Shown: positions 13,890-21,204 of the stretch, piece after piece
Layout: each line of letters begins with the position of its first letter
Numbering within the stretch: position 1 is the stretch's first letter
NCBI GenBank assembly: GCA_910588175.1
Contig: CAJUQQ010000019.1
Location: 1-36,488, forward strand
Length of the DNA stretch: 36,488 nt
Reading direction: 5' to 3'
Source of the DNA: an uncultured Oscillibacter sp.
GTDB lineage: Bacteria > Bacillota > Clostridia > Oscillospirales > Oscillospiraceae
Notes under the pieces: generated by a model
What the model was told of the DNA's origin: nothing
Seen by the model: the letters and a program-made list of their open reading frames with translations, nothing else
The model's database searches: none
Made by a program: the position numbers and the translations under genes

Positions 13890-16799
13890 TCACTCCTGTT
13901 CGTCCAGGGCGGCAAAGAGGCTCCGCAGCCGGATGCGTACCGCGCCCAGGTTGGTGATCTCGTCGATTTTCAGTTCCGTATACAGCTTGCCCCCGGCCTG
14001 TAAAATGGCCTGGGTCTCGTCGGTGGTAATGGCGTCCACGCCGCAGCCGAAGCTGACCAGCTGCACCAGATCGCAGTCCCGGTGCTCCACGCAGTATTTG
14101 GCGGCGGCGTACAGCCGGGAGTGGTAGGTCCACTGGTTTAAAACCGTGGTGGGGAATTTGTCCACCAGGCCGGAGACGGAGTCCTCCGTCACCACCGCCG
14201 CGCCGAAGCGGGTGATCAGCGTGTCAATGCCGTGGTTGACCTCCGGGTCCGCGTGGTAGGGACGGCCCGCCAGGACGATGATGCGCCGCCCCTCGGCCCG
14301 GGCCTGCTCTATGATCCGGGCCCCTTCCGTTCGGATCTGCGCCATGTGGCGGGCGTATTCGGCATAAGCCGCGTCCCCGGCCTCCCGGACCTCGGCCTTG
14401 GAGATATCCGGGAAGTGCCGCCGGAGGATGTCGTAAATTCTTCTGGTAAAGTCCTTGGGCCGGTGGAGGCCCACGTAGTCGTAGATAAACTTGGTGTCTT
14501 TGATCTCCGGGCAGTTCCCGGCGATGACCTCCGGGTAATAGGCCACCACGGGGCAGTTGTAATGGTTATCCCCCAAGCCCTCGTCGATGTTGTAGGTCAT
14601 GCAGGGGTAGAAAATGGCGTCCAGTCCCAGTCTGGAGAGAAACTGGATGTGCCCGTGGGTCAGCTTGGCCGGAAAGCAGACGGTGTCGCTGGGGATGGTA
14701 GTCTGGCCCTTCAGGTACAGGTCCCGGCTGCTGAGGGGGCTGTGGTACACGGCGAAGCCCAGCTTGGTGAAGAACGTGTGCCAGAAGGGCAGGAGCTCCC
14801 ACATGTTCAGGCACAGGGGAATGCCGATGGTTCCCCGCTTCCCGGGGACGGGCTTGCAGCTTAGAATCAGCTTGCGCTTATAGGCGTATAGATTGCGTTC
14901 CCCGCCGTCGGCCTTTCCGGTGACGGGACGGTCGCAGCGGTTGCCGCTGATGAAGGTTTCTCCTCCCGCGAAGGTGTTGACCGTCAGCTGGCAGTTGTTG
15001 CCGCAGAGGCCGCAGGCCCGGCTCTCCGTCTCCTGAGAGAAGTTCGCCAGGGCCTCCCGGTCCAGCAGAGTGCTGGACTGCCCCGGAGCGGCTTTGCCCC
15101 GCCCGTAAAGGGCCGCGCCGAAGGCCCCCATCAGCCCGGCGATGTCCGGGCGGATGACCTCTACTCCCATTTCCTTTTCGAAGGCCCGGAGGACGGCCTC
15201 ATTATAAAAGGTGCCTCCCTGCACCACTACGTTTCGTCCCAGCTCCTCGGGACTGGCGGCCCGGATGACCTTGTAGATGGCGTTTTTCACCACGGAGATG
15301 GACAGGCCCGCCGAGATGTTCTCCACGCTGGCCCCGTCCTTCTGGGCCTGCTTGACGCTGGAGTTCATAAAGACGGTGCAGCGGCTTCCCAGGTCCACCG
15401 GCCGGTCCGCGAAGAGGCCCAGCCGGGCAAATTCCTTCACGTCGTGGCCCAAGGCCTGGGCAAAGGTCTGGAGGAAGCTGCCGCAGCCGGAGGAACAGGC
15501 TTCGTTCAGGAAGATGTTGCTGATAGCCCCGTTCTCGATTTTAAAGCATTTCATATCCTGTCCGCCGATGTCGATGATGAAATCCACGTTGGGCAGAAAG
15601 TGCCGGGCGGCGGTGAAGTGGGCCACGGTTTCCACCACGCCGTAGTCGCCGTGGAAGGCGTTTTTCGCCAGCTCCTCGCCGTAGCCGGTGGTGGTGACGG
15701 AGGCCACATGGAGGGCCGGGTGTTCATCATAGAGCTGCTGGAGCACGCCCCGAATCAGGGGAACGGGATTGCCCAGGTTGGGCCGGTAGTCGGTGAAGAG
15801 CAGCCGGGCCTCCTGGTCAATGACGGCCACCTTGACGGTGGTTGACCCGGAGTCGATGCCGATGTGAACCGGGGCGGCGTAGTCCGGGCCAAAGGGGACC
15901 CGGTCCACCCTGGCTTTGGCGTGGCGGGCCTGGAAAACCTCGTATTCCTCCCGGGTTTCGAACAGAGGAGGCTGGCTCCGGTAGGTCTCCGAAGCGCCCC
16001 GCTGCCGGAGACGGTCCGCCAGCGCGTTCAGGTCAAAGCTCTGGTCGACGTAGAACGCCGCCCCCAGGGCCACAAACAGCAGGCTGTTCTCCGGGCAGAT
16101 TCCGGTCACTCCCAGGGTCTTGTCGAAGCTCTCCCGGAGACATTTGGAAAAGGTCAGCGGCCCGCCCAGGTAGAGGACGTTCCCCTTGATGGGCCGTCCC
16201 TGGGCCAGACCCGCGATGGTCTGGTTTACCACCGCCTGGTAGATGCTGGCGGCAATGTCCCGGGCCTTGGCCCCCTGGTTGATGAGGGGCTGTACGTCGC
16301 TTTTGGCGAAGACGCCGCAGCGGGAGGCGATGGTGTAGGTTTTCTCCGCCGTCTGAGCGGCCTCGTCCATCTCGCCGGCGGTCATTTTCAGAAGGGTCGC
16401 CATCTGGTCGATGAAGGCCCCGGTGCCCCCGGCACAGGAGCCGTTCATCCGGACCTCCATGCCGCCGGTGAGGAAGAGGATCTTCGCGTCCTCGCCGCCC
16501 AGTTCAATCACCACGTCGGTGCCCGGGAGCAGACGGTCCGCTGCCACCCGGGTGGCGAAAACCTCCTGCACAAAGGGCACGCCCACGCTCTCCGCCATGC
16601 CCATTCCGGCGGAGCCGGAGATGGCCAGCTCCGCCCTCCGGCCGGAGACGTACTGCCCGGCCACCCGGCGGAGCAGTTCCTCGGACTTCTCCAGGATGTG
16701 GCTGAAGTGCCGTTCGTAGGTGCTGTATACGATGTTGTCCGCGCTGTCCAGCACCACGCATTTGATGGTGGTGGACCCCACGTCAAGACCGATCTTCAA
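13890..16799 (-). CDS. Double-ASKHA CoA-dehydratase activase with DUF2229 domain
   Basis: A 969-aa ATPase with two BadF/HgdC-type ASKHA domains: about 1-265 (GLDVGSTTIKCVVLD) and 311-590 (GIDSGSTTVKVAVID). Each keeps the cysteine pair that holds the [4Fe-4S] cluster in HgdC-like activators: C122 (GSCAGGTGAF) with C161 (SRCGVFAKSDV), and C435/C439 (NEACSSGCGSF) with C474 (SRCTVFMNSSV). A CGLCGNNC motif opens the C-terminal DUF2229-like domain (about 640-960). Family members use ATP to push one electron at low potential onto a partner; here the partner is probably the next gene. The start is TTG at 16799, with AGGAGG 8 nt upstream; the frame upstream (to 16910) has no ribosome binding site and overlaps the promoter. 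Confidence 0.85.
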   Translation of the reverse strand: MKIGLDVGSTTIKCVVLDSADNIVYSTYERHFSHILEKSEELLRRVAGQYVSGRRAELAISGSAGMGMAESVGVPFVQEVFATRVAADRLLPGTDVVIELGGEDAKILFLTGGMEVRMNGSCAGGTGAFIDQMATLLKMTAGEMDEAAQTAEKTYTIASRCGVFAKSDVQPLINQGAKARDIAASIYQAVVNQTIAGLAQGRPIKGNVLYLGGPLTFSKCLRESFDKTLGVTGICPENSLLFVALGAAFYVDQSFDLNALADRLRQRGASETYRSQPPLFETREEYEVFQARHAKARVDRVPFGPDYAAPVHIGIDSGSTTVKVAVIDQEARLLFTDYRPNLGNPVPLIRGVLQQLYDEHPALHVASVTTTGYGEELAKNAFHGDYGVVETVAHFTAARHFLPNVDFIIDIGGQDMKCFKIENGAISNIFLNEACSSGCGSFLQTFAQALGHDVKEFARLGLFADRPVDLGSRCTVFMNSSVKQAQKDGASVENISAGLSISVVKNAIYKVIRAASPEELGRNVVVQGGTFYNEAVLRAFEKEMGVEVIRPDIAGLMGAFGAALYGRGKAAPGQSSTLLDREALANFSQETESRACGLCGNNCQLTVNTFAGGETFISGNRCDRPVTGKADGGERNLYAYKRKLILSCKPVPGKRGTIGIPLCLNMWELLPFWHTFFTKLGFAVYHSPLSSRDLYLKGQTTIPSDTVCFPAKLTHGHIQFLSRLGLDAIFYPCMTYNIDEGLGDNHYNCPVVAYYPEVIAGNCPEIKDTKFIYDYVGLHRPKDFTRRIYDILRRHFPDISKAEVREAGDAAYAEYARHMAQIRTEGARIIEQARAEGRRIIVLAGRPYHADPEVNHGIDTLITRFGAAVVTEDSVSGLVDKFPTTVLNQWTYHSRLYAAAKYCVEHRDCDLVQLVSFGCGVDAITTDETQAILQAGGKLYTELKIDEITNLGAVRIRLRSLFAALDEQE

Positions 16800-16874
16800 G
16801 CCGCGCTCCTCCTTTGCGTAAACGATTATCCGCCGTGATTCCGGCGGGAATCGGGAAGATATCATATCGTTGGT

Positions 16875-16903
16875 ATCATACACGTTTTCGACCGAGTTTG
16901 CAA
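16875..16903 (-). promoter_or_regulatory. Sigma-A promoter of the activase operon
   Basis: On the minus strand, TTGCAA (16903-16898), a 17-bp spacer and TATGAT (16880-16875). The predicted start near 16868 leaves a ~68-nt leader to the TTG start codon. Confidence 0.75.
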
Positions 16904-16961
16904 TCGGCAATCCATTGAAAAACTGTAAAGAACCTGTTAAAAATGGCCTGTCCCCCGGGAC

Positions 16962-16990
16962 TTGCCTGTTTCCCAGGGACGTGTTATACT
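16962..16990 (+). promoter_or_regulatory. Sigma-A promoter of queH
   Basis: TTGCCT (16962-16967), a 17-bp spacer and TATACT (16985-16990), preceded by TGT (extended -10). The start is near 16997, about 20 nt before the ATG. It is back-to-back with the activase promoter. Confidence 0.8.
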
Positions 16991-17016
16991 GATTCTATTC
17001 AAGATGGAAGCGAGGC

Positions 17017-17592
17017 ATGACCATGAGTACCGTTCTTCTCCACTGCTGCTGCGCCCCCTGCTCTTTGAGCTGTATTGCCCCCCTCCGGGCCGAGGGCATT
17101 GAGCCGGCGGCCTTCTGGTATAATCCCAATATTCACCCCTGGAAGGAGTACCAGGCCCGGCGGGACTGCCTGCTGGAATACGCCCCCACCATCGGCATGG
17201 AGGTGCGGGTGCGGGAGGACTACGGTCTCCGGGACTTCATCCGCCATGTGGCGGCGGACATCGACCATCGCTGCGCCTATTGCTACGAGCACCGGATCGA
17301 GGAGACGGCGAAGTACGCCGCGGAGCATGGCTTTTCCGCCTTCACCTCTACCCTGCTCGCCAGCCTCTACCAGGACCACGAGGGCATCGCCCGGGCGGCG
17401 GAGCGGTACGCCGCCCAATACGGCGTGGAGTTTTTGTACCGGGACTTCCGCCCGAACTTCCGGGAGGGAAACCGCCAGGCCCGGGAGCTGGGGTTCTACA
17501 TGCAGAAATACTGCGGCTGTGTGTTTTCGGAGCAGGACCGGTATCAGAAGCAGATTGACCGGGACCGGGCAAAGTTTGCGGAAGCGCCTTGA
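17017..17592 (+). CDS. queH: Epoxyqueuosine reductase QueH
   Basis: A 191-aa member of the former DUF208 family, now QueH, which reduces epoxyqueuosine to queuosine in the wobble base of tRNAs and replaces the cobalamin-dependent QueG. Diagnostic cysteines are present: the N-terminal HCCCAPC (9-15), the central HRCAYCYEHR and the C-terminal YCGCVFS, which carry the Fe-S cluster and metal. Length is normal. Two ATGs are possible (17017 and 17023); the purine-rich GGAAGCGAGG serves either. The stop codon TGA (17590-17592) overlaps the -35 box of the next promoter. No other queuosine gene is in the window. Confidence 0.93.
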   Translation: MTMSTVLLHCCCAPCSLSCIAPLRAEGIEPAAFWYNPNIHPWKEYQARRDCLLEYAPTIGMEVRVREDYGLRDFIRHVAADIDHRCAYCYEHRIEETAKYAAEHGFSAFTSTLLASLYQDHEGIARAAERYAAQYGVEFLYRDFRPNFREGNRQARELGFYMQKYCGCVFSEQDRYQKQIDRDRAKFAEAP

Positions 17593-17617
17593 CACTGGAC
17601 AGGCCCCGCCGTATAAT
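17589..17617 (+). promoter_or_regulatory. Perfect consensus sigma-A promoter
   Basis: TTGACA (17589-17594), 17 bp, TATAAT (17612-17617): consensus at all twelve positions with ideal spacing, overlapping the queH stop codon. It drives the coiled-coil repeat gene with a ~20-nt leader. Confidence 0.9.
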
Positions 17618-17644
17618 AAAGGAAAAAGCGGGAGGTAGGGGCAT

Positions 17645-18340
17645 ATGCTGGAGCAGAAGGATTTACAGGCAATTGCAAAATTGATTGGTGATTCCGAAAA
17701 CCGTCTCAAGGAATACGTGGACGAAAAAGTCACCGGTTCTGAAGTCCGTCTCAAGGAATACGTGGATGAAAAGGTCACTGCGTCCGAAGTTCGTCTCAAG
17801 GAATACGTGGACGAAAAGGTTACTGCGTCCGAAGTTCGTCTCAAGGAATACGTGGACGAAAAGGTTACTGCGTCCGAAACCCGAATGACCGCCAGGATGG
17901 CGGAGGAAATTGCCGGCTCCGAAACCCGAATGACCGCCAGGATGGCGGAGGAAATTGCCGCGTCCGAAACCCGGATGACCGCCAGGATGGCGGAAGAAAT
18001 TGCCGCGTCCGAAACCCGGATGACCGCCAGGATGGCGGAGGAAATTGTCGGCTCCGAAGTCCGCCTCAAAGAATACGTGGACGAAAAAGTCACCGGCTCC
18101 GAAACCCGCCTCAAAGGACACGTGGACGAAAAGGTCTCCACCTCTCAGAGCCACACGCTGGCTTTGATGGAGGCGTATTTCGACCCCAAATTCCAGGCCT
18201 TGGCGGAGAAGATCGACCTGATAGAGGAGAAGATGGTTACATACGACGATCTGGAGGAGATCGAGTCCCGCCTGGATGTATTGGAAGCGGTTGTCCGGCG
18301 GAACTCCCGGGATATCGAGAAGCTGAAAAAGGCACAGTAA
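17645..18340 (+). CDS. Coiled-coil protein with ten 15-residue repeats
   Basis: A 231-aa soluble protein. Residues 17-166 are ten tandem 15-residue units of two kinds: four SExRLKEYVDEKVTA-type, four SETRMTARMAEEIAA-type, then two more of the first kind. A 15-residue period (four helical turns, 3.75 residues per turn) fits a right-handed coiled coil, as in some adhesin stalks. Residues 167-231 form another helical segment, with heptads in KIDLIEEKMVTYDDLEEIESRLDVLE. No signal peptide, membrane segment or known domain is present. The start ATG 17645 follows GGGAGG, and the promoter is a perfect consensus, so expression should be high. It resembles the variable-length DUF-less coiled-coil proteins common in clostridia. 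Function unknown. Confidence 0.85.
   Translation: MLEQKDLQAIAKLIGDSENRLKEYVDEKVTGSEVRLKEYVDEKVTASEVRLKEYVDEKVTASEVRLKEYVDEKVTASETRMTARMAEEIAGSETRMTARMAEEIAASETRMTARMAEEIAASETRMTARMAEEIVGSEVRLKEYVDEKVTGSETRLKGHVDEKVSTSQSHTLALMEAYFDPKFQALAEKIDLIEEKMVTYDDLEEIESRLDVLEAVVRRNSRDIEKLKKAQ
17693..18142 (+). repeat. In-frame 10 x 45-bp tandem repeat
   Basis: Ten 45-bp units inside the coiled-coil gene. Units 3 and 4 (17783-17827, 17828-17872) are identical at every base, and units 5-8 differ from each other at only a few positions, while the outer units are more diverged. This points to recent expansion by slippage or unequal exchange in the middle of the array. Because 45 is a multiple of 3, copy-number change keeps the frame. 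There are no spacers, so this is not a CRISPR array. Confidence 0.95.
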
Positions 18341-18352
18341 ACTGGTTTTTGG

Positions 18353-18381
18353 GGCGGTCCGGCATGCCGGTCCGCCTTTTT
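18353..18381 (+). terminator. Intrinsic terminator of the coiled-coil gene
   Basis: The stem GGCGGTCCGGC/GCCGGTCCGCC (18353-18376, one T-T mismatch, AT loop), followed by TTTTT. Confidence 0.85.
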
Positions 18382-18392
18382 CGCGCCCAAAA

Positions 18393-18414
18393 GGACCGCC
18401 CATCCGGGCGGTCC
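18393..18414. repeat. Left copy of duplicated hairpin
   Basis: A 22-nt hairpin, GGACCGCCC/GGGCGGTCC around ATCC, is repeated exactly at 18575-18596. The two bracket family A copy 3, the same arrangement as at 12312-12520 but with an unrelated hairpin sequence. Confidence 0.85.
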
Positions 18415-18574
18415 CAGGCTGGCGAAACCGTGTGTTCGCCAGCCTGGGCAAGTTTTCAGACCTTTCAAAAGTTCTGAAAACTTCGGATTCAAAACGAAAG
18501 GAACCCTTCCTGGGTTCCTCTCGTAACTCTCTTCCTTCCCGCCGCGGACAGTTTCACCGCTTTTTGACACGCTG
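18415..18574 (-). repeat. Family A three-hairpin element, copy 3 (intact)
   Basis: A 160-bp element in inverted orientation relative to copy 2. On the minus strand it starts CAGCGTGTCAAAAAGCGG and ends TTCGCCAGCCTG, with the core GGAAGGAAGAGAGTTACGAG and the same three hairpins. It lies between the convergent coiled-coil and 118-aa genes and exactly between direct repeats of a terminator-like hairpin. Confidence 0.85.
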
Positions 18575-18596
18575 GGACCGCCCATCCGGGCGGTCC
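18575..18596 (-). terminator. Right copy of duplicated hairpin
   Basis: The second exact copy of the 22-nt hairpin, GGACCGCCC/GGGCGGTCC. On the plus strand it is followed by TTCTTCG. It lies 35 nt beyond the stop of the minus-strand 118-aa gene and may help to end that transcript. Confidence 0.6.
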
Positions 18597-18631
18597 TTCT
18601 TCGCTTACCGGCCTCCGTCTGCCGGGGGCGG

Positions 18632-18988
18632 TCAGAGCCATTTTTCCAGGTGGCCTCCGCAGAGATAGAGCGGTTTGGCTTCCTTGCCGTCGTTTTTTTT
18701 CCTGTAGGCCTCCCTCCGGCGTTCTTCCAGCCTGAACAGCATCTTCATGGCGTCAAGCTCCGTCTCCGGGGGCGGGCCTCCGAAACAGGGGAAGGTCTTG
18801 GACAGAAAAATCCGGCGGCGGCGGAAGTCCGACTGGGCAAAAAAGAGGAGGCCGTACAGAAGCTCCCAGGGCCCCTCCTCCTTTTCCAGCGCGTCTCCCA
18901 CAATGGCCGTCCAGACCTTCATCCATTTTTGGCGGCTGTCGCAGTCCTCCCAGATCAGCTTTTCCAGAATACCTTTTGTGATTTCCAT
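18632..18988 (-). CDS. Hypothetical protein (118 aa)
   Basis: A 118-aa protein I do not recognise. It is charged and mostly helical, with aromatic patches (WEDCDSRQKWMKVWTAI, WELLYGLLFFAQ) and a basic stretch, FRLEERRREAYRKKNDGKE; there are three scattered cysteines and no signal peptide. The start is ATG 18988 with AGGAGG 7 nt upstream. An upstream in-frame GTG (18994) sits only 1 nt from the ribosome binding site and is rejected. It is divergent from a ribbon-helix-helix gene across a 125-bp spacer containing a direct repeat, an arrangement typical of an autoregulated pair. No prediction of function. Confidence 0.72.
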   Translation of the reverse strand: MEITKGILEKLIWEDCDSRQKWMKVWTAIVGDALEKEEGPWELLYGLLFFAQSDFRRRRIFLSKTFPCFGGPPPETELDAMKMLFRLEERRREAYRKKNDGKEAKPLYLCGGHLEKWL

Positions 18989-19033
18989 GCTCACACCTCC
19001 TGGGTTTCAGTGTACCTTGTTGCACTCGTTGAT

Positions 19034-19058
19034 AGTATACCAGAAAGAGTACCAGAAA
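19034..19058. promoter_or_regulatory. Extended -10 promoter with direct-repeat operator candidate
   Basis: On the minus strand, TGG followed by TATACT (19039-19034) is an extended -10 for the 118-aa gene, with a poor -35. On the plus strand the same region reads as two tandem copies of AGTA(T)ACCAGAAA (19034-19058), a possible site for the divergent ribbon-helix-helix protein. On the plus strand, TACAAT (19091-19096) with a weak TTATCT 18 bp upstream may serve the 65-aa gene. Confidence 0.5.
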
Positions 19059-19113
19059 TTTCTGCGTTATCTTTTGAGAGAGACTCCATGTACAATGGAG
19101 TTGAGGTGAGAGG

Positions 19114-19311
19114 ATGAAATTTGAATTAAAAAAGCCGCCCGCTAAAGAAGAGGCAGTCTATAAAACGTTATACATCAAACGTTCTCTCGCTGACCAGTTG
19201 GATAAAATTGCCGGAGAAAATAAAACCAGCTTCAATAACGTGGTCGTCTCCATGATTGAAAGCTGCCTGAAGGAAGACGAGAAAGAACCGTCTGCCGGAA
19301 CAGCACGTTGA
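19114..19311 (+). CDS. Ribbon-helix-helix (Arc/CopG-like) protein
   Basis: A 65-aa protein with the ribbon-helix-helix layout: strand YKTLYIKRS (16-24), helix LADQLDKIAGENK, then a second helix from SFNNVVVSMIESCLK (39-53) with the SFNN N-cap typical of Arc/CopG. Such proteins are small repressors or antitoxins. The start is ATG 19114 with GAGGTGA 5 nt before it. Base composition is visibly more AT-rich than the neighbours (AAATTTGAATTAAAAAAG at the start), which hints at recent transfer. It is divergent from the 118-aa gene. No toxin-like gene follows it; a family A repeat begins about 15 nt after the stop. Confidence 0.82.
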   Translation: MKFELKKPPAKEEAVYKTLYIKRSLADQLDKIAGENKTSFNNVVVSMIESCLKEDEKEPSAGTAR

Positions 19312-19325
19312 GAGATGCCGTGCTC

Positions 19326-19486
19326 CCTTCGAAAAGGGGGGCCGCCGTCTGAAAGAGGACGGAAAGGAAAAGAGCTACGAGAGAAACCCATCAGGGGTTT
19401 CTCTCGTTTTTAATCATAAGTTTTTCAGAACTTGAAAAAGTTCTGAAAAACTTGCGTAGGCTGGCGAAAATGCTTTCGCCAGCCTG
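19326..19486 (+). repeat. Family A three-hairpin element, copy 4 (diverged)
   Basis: The order of modules is the same as in copy 2: GGAAAGGAAAAGAGCTACGAG-like core, hairpin GAGAAACCC/GGGGTTTCTC, hairpin AAGTTTTTCAGAAC/GTTCTGAAAAACTT, then GGCTGGCGAAAA/TTTCGCCAGCC. It lies between the 65-aa gene and the convergent PFL operon, ending 3 nt from the PFL stop codon, so its last hairpins probably act as terminator for both. No flanking direct repeat is evident. The left end is approximate. Confidence 0.75.
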
Positions 19487-19489
19487 CGA

Positions 19490-20848
19490 TCAGTTCCGCA
19501 GGCTGTGCAGCGGCGCGGGAATCCGGCCGCCTCTGCCGATAAACCCGGCGGAGGACTCCCGGTGTACCGGCATCACCGGCGCGCTGCCAAGCAAACCGCC
19601 CATCTCAATGGTGCCCCCCACGTCCTTCCCCGGAGCGGGGAGGATGCGCACGGCGGTGGTTTTGTTGTTCACCATTCCGATGGCCGCCTCGTCGGCGATG
19701 ATCGCCGCGATGGTCTCCGCCGGGGTGTCCCCGGGAATGGCGATCATGTCCAGCCCCACGGAGCACACACAGGTCATGGCCTCCAGCTTGTCCAGGCACA
19801 GCGTCCCGGACCGGGCGGCGGCGATCATGCCCTCGTCCTCGCTGACGGGGATGAAGGCCCCGGAGAGGCCCCCCACGCTGGAGGAGGCCATGACGCCGCC
19901 CTTTTTCACCGCGTCGTTCAGCATGGCCAGGGCCGCCGTGGTGCCGTGGGTCCCGCAGACCTCCAGACCCAGCTCCTCCAGAATCCGGGCCACGCTGTCC
20001 CCGATGGCCGGAGTGGGGGCCAGGCTCAGGTCCACAATGCCGAAGGGAACCCCCAGCCGCCGGCTGGCCTCCTGGGCCACCAGCTGGCCCATGCGGGTCA
20101 CCCGGAAGGCGGTCTTCTTGATGGTCTCCGCCGCCACATCCAGGGATTGGCCCTTCACGGCCTGGAGGGCGTGGTACACGACGCCGGGCCCGGAGACGCC
20201 CACGTTGATCACCGTCTCCGCCTCGCCGGGCCCGTGGAAGGCCCCGGCCATGAAGGGGTTGTCCTCCACGGCGTTGCAGAACACCACCAGCTTGGCGCAG
20301 CCCAGGCCGTCCCGGTCCGCCGTGGCGGCGGCGGTGTCCTTGATTACCCGGCCCATCAGGGCTACGGCGTCCATATTGATTCCCGCCCGGGTGGAACCCA
20401 CGTTGACGGAGGAGCACACCAGCTCCGTTCGGGCCAGGGCCTCCGGGATGGAGCGGATCAGCTTCCCGTCGGCCCGCGTCAGGCCCTTCTGGACCAGGGC
20501 GGAGTAGCCGCCGATGAAGTTCACGCCGCAGCTCTGGGCCGCCCGGTCCAGGGCCAGGGCGAAGGGGACGTAGTCCTCCGTCTCGCTGGCCCCGGCCACC
20601 AGGGCCATGGGGGTGACGGAGATGCGCTTGTTCACAATGGGGATGCCGAATTCGTCCTCGATGTCCTGGCCGGTTTTCACCAGCTTCTCGGCGCGGCGGC
20701 AGATTTTTTCATAGACCTTCTCACAGGCCCGTTTCGGGTCCGGGTCGCAGCAGGAGAGAAGGGAGATGCCCATGGTGATGGTGCGGATATCCAGATGTTG
20801 CTGGTCAATCATTTCGATGGTGGAGAGAATTTCCTTCTGATTCAGCAT
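19490..20848 (-). CDS. UPF0210 (DUF711) PFL family protein
   Basis: A 452-aa protein of the UPF0210/DUF711 family (labelled PFL family for a structural likeness to pyruvate formate-lyase; no enzyme activity is established). Seen: the N-terminal LDIRTITMGISLLSC, then GIPIVNKRISVTPMALVAG, the long glycine-rich middle (FIGGYSALVQKG), GPGEAETVINVGVSGPGVV and the late GTHGTTAALAMLNDAVKKGG. Length is normal. Start ATG 20848, 12 nt downstream of an ACT-domain gene; this two-gene pairing is a conserved feature of the family and suggests control by a small ligand. It is the last gene of the aspartate-family cluster. Confidence 0.93.
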   Translation of the reverse strand: MLNQKEILSTIEMIDQQHLDIRTITMGISLLSCCDPDPKRACEKVYEKICRRAEKLVKTGQDIEDEFGIPIVNKRISVTPMALVAGASETEDYVPFALALDRAAQSCGVNFIGGYSALVQKGLTRADGKLIRSIPEALARTELVCSSVNVGSTRAGINMDAVALMGRVIKDTAAATADRDGLGCAKLVVFCNAVEDNPFMAGAFHGPGEAETVINVGVSGPGVVYHALQAVKGQSLDVAAETIKKTAFRVTRMGQLVAQEASRRLGVPFGIVDLSLAPTPAIGDSVARILEELGLEVCGTHGTTAALAMLNDAVKKGGVMASSSVGGLSGAFIPVSEDEGMIAAARSGTLCLDKLEAMTCVCSVGLDMIAIPGDTPAETIAAIIADEAAIGMVNNKTTAVRILPAPGKDVGGTIEMGGLLGSAPVMPVHRESSAGFIGRGGRIPAPLHSLRN

Positions 20849-20860
20849 GGGGTTCCCTCC

Positions 20861-21130
20861 TTAAATGCTGTGCATGGCGTTGAAGATCTCCTCCCGCTGG
20901 ATGCGGATGGAAAGACCCATTTCCGTCCCCAGGCTGCCGAGGCTCTGCCCCAGCTCGCCGAAGCTGGCGGTGGACTTGCTCACGTCCACGGCCATGACCA
21001 TGGTAAAGGCCCCCTGGAGAATGGTCTGGGAGATGTCCAGGATGTTGACGTTGTGCTCGGCCAGCCGGTTGCAGACGGCGGCGATGATGCCCACCCGGTC
21101 CTGTCCCAAAACGGTGACGATGGCGTTCAT
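20861..21130 (-). CDS. ACT domain protein (UPF0237)
   Basis: An 89-aa protein that is almost entirely one ACT domain (IVTVLGQDRVGIIAAVCNRLAEHNVNILDISQTIL), of the UPF0237 type found next to UPF0210 genes. ACT domains bind amino acids or similar ligands and usually act as dimers. The start is ATG 21130, with AAGGAGG about 7 nt upstream. It is 12 nt from the PFL gene, and 74 nt with a hairpin separate it from lysC, so the pair may be transcribed at a lower or separate level. The ligand is unknown. Confidence 0.92.
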   Translation of the reverse strand: MNAIVTVLGQDRVGIIAAVCNRLAEHNVNILDISQTILQGAFTMVMAVDVSKSTASFGELGQSLGSLGTEMGLSIRIQREEIFNAMHSI

Positions 21131-21163
21131 GCTTGCTCCTCCTTATGATTTTAAGAAACAGCC

Positions 21164-21197
21164 TCCGGCGAGGGGAAGGGTGCTTCCCCCCGCCGGA
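21164..21197 (-). terminator. Hairpin between lysC and the ACT gene
   Basis: A two-part stem, TCCGGCG/CGCCGGA outside and GGGGAAG/CTTCCCC inside. On the minus strand it is followed by GGCTGTTTCTTAAAATC, moderately T-rich. It may attenuate read-through from lysC into the ACT-PFL pair. I see no separate promoter in the gap. Confidence 0.5.
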
Positions 21198-21204
21198 CGC
21201 GGAA

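Noticed and set aside
17693..18142. Regularly spaced 45-bp repeats as a CRISPR array
   Set aside because: The units are contiguous with no spacers, stay in frame and code for a coherent 15-residue helix repeat; no cas genes are present.
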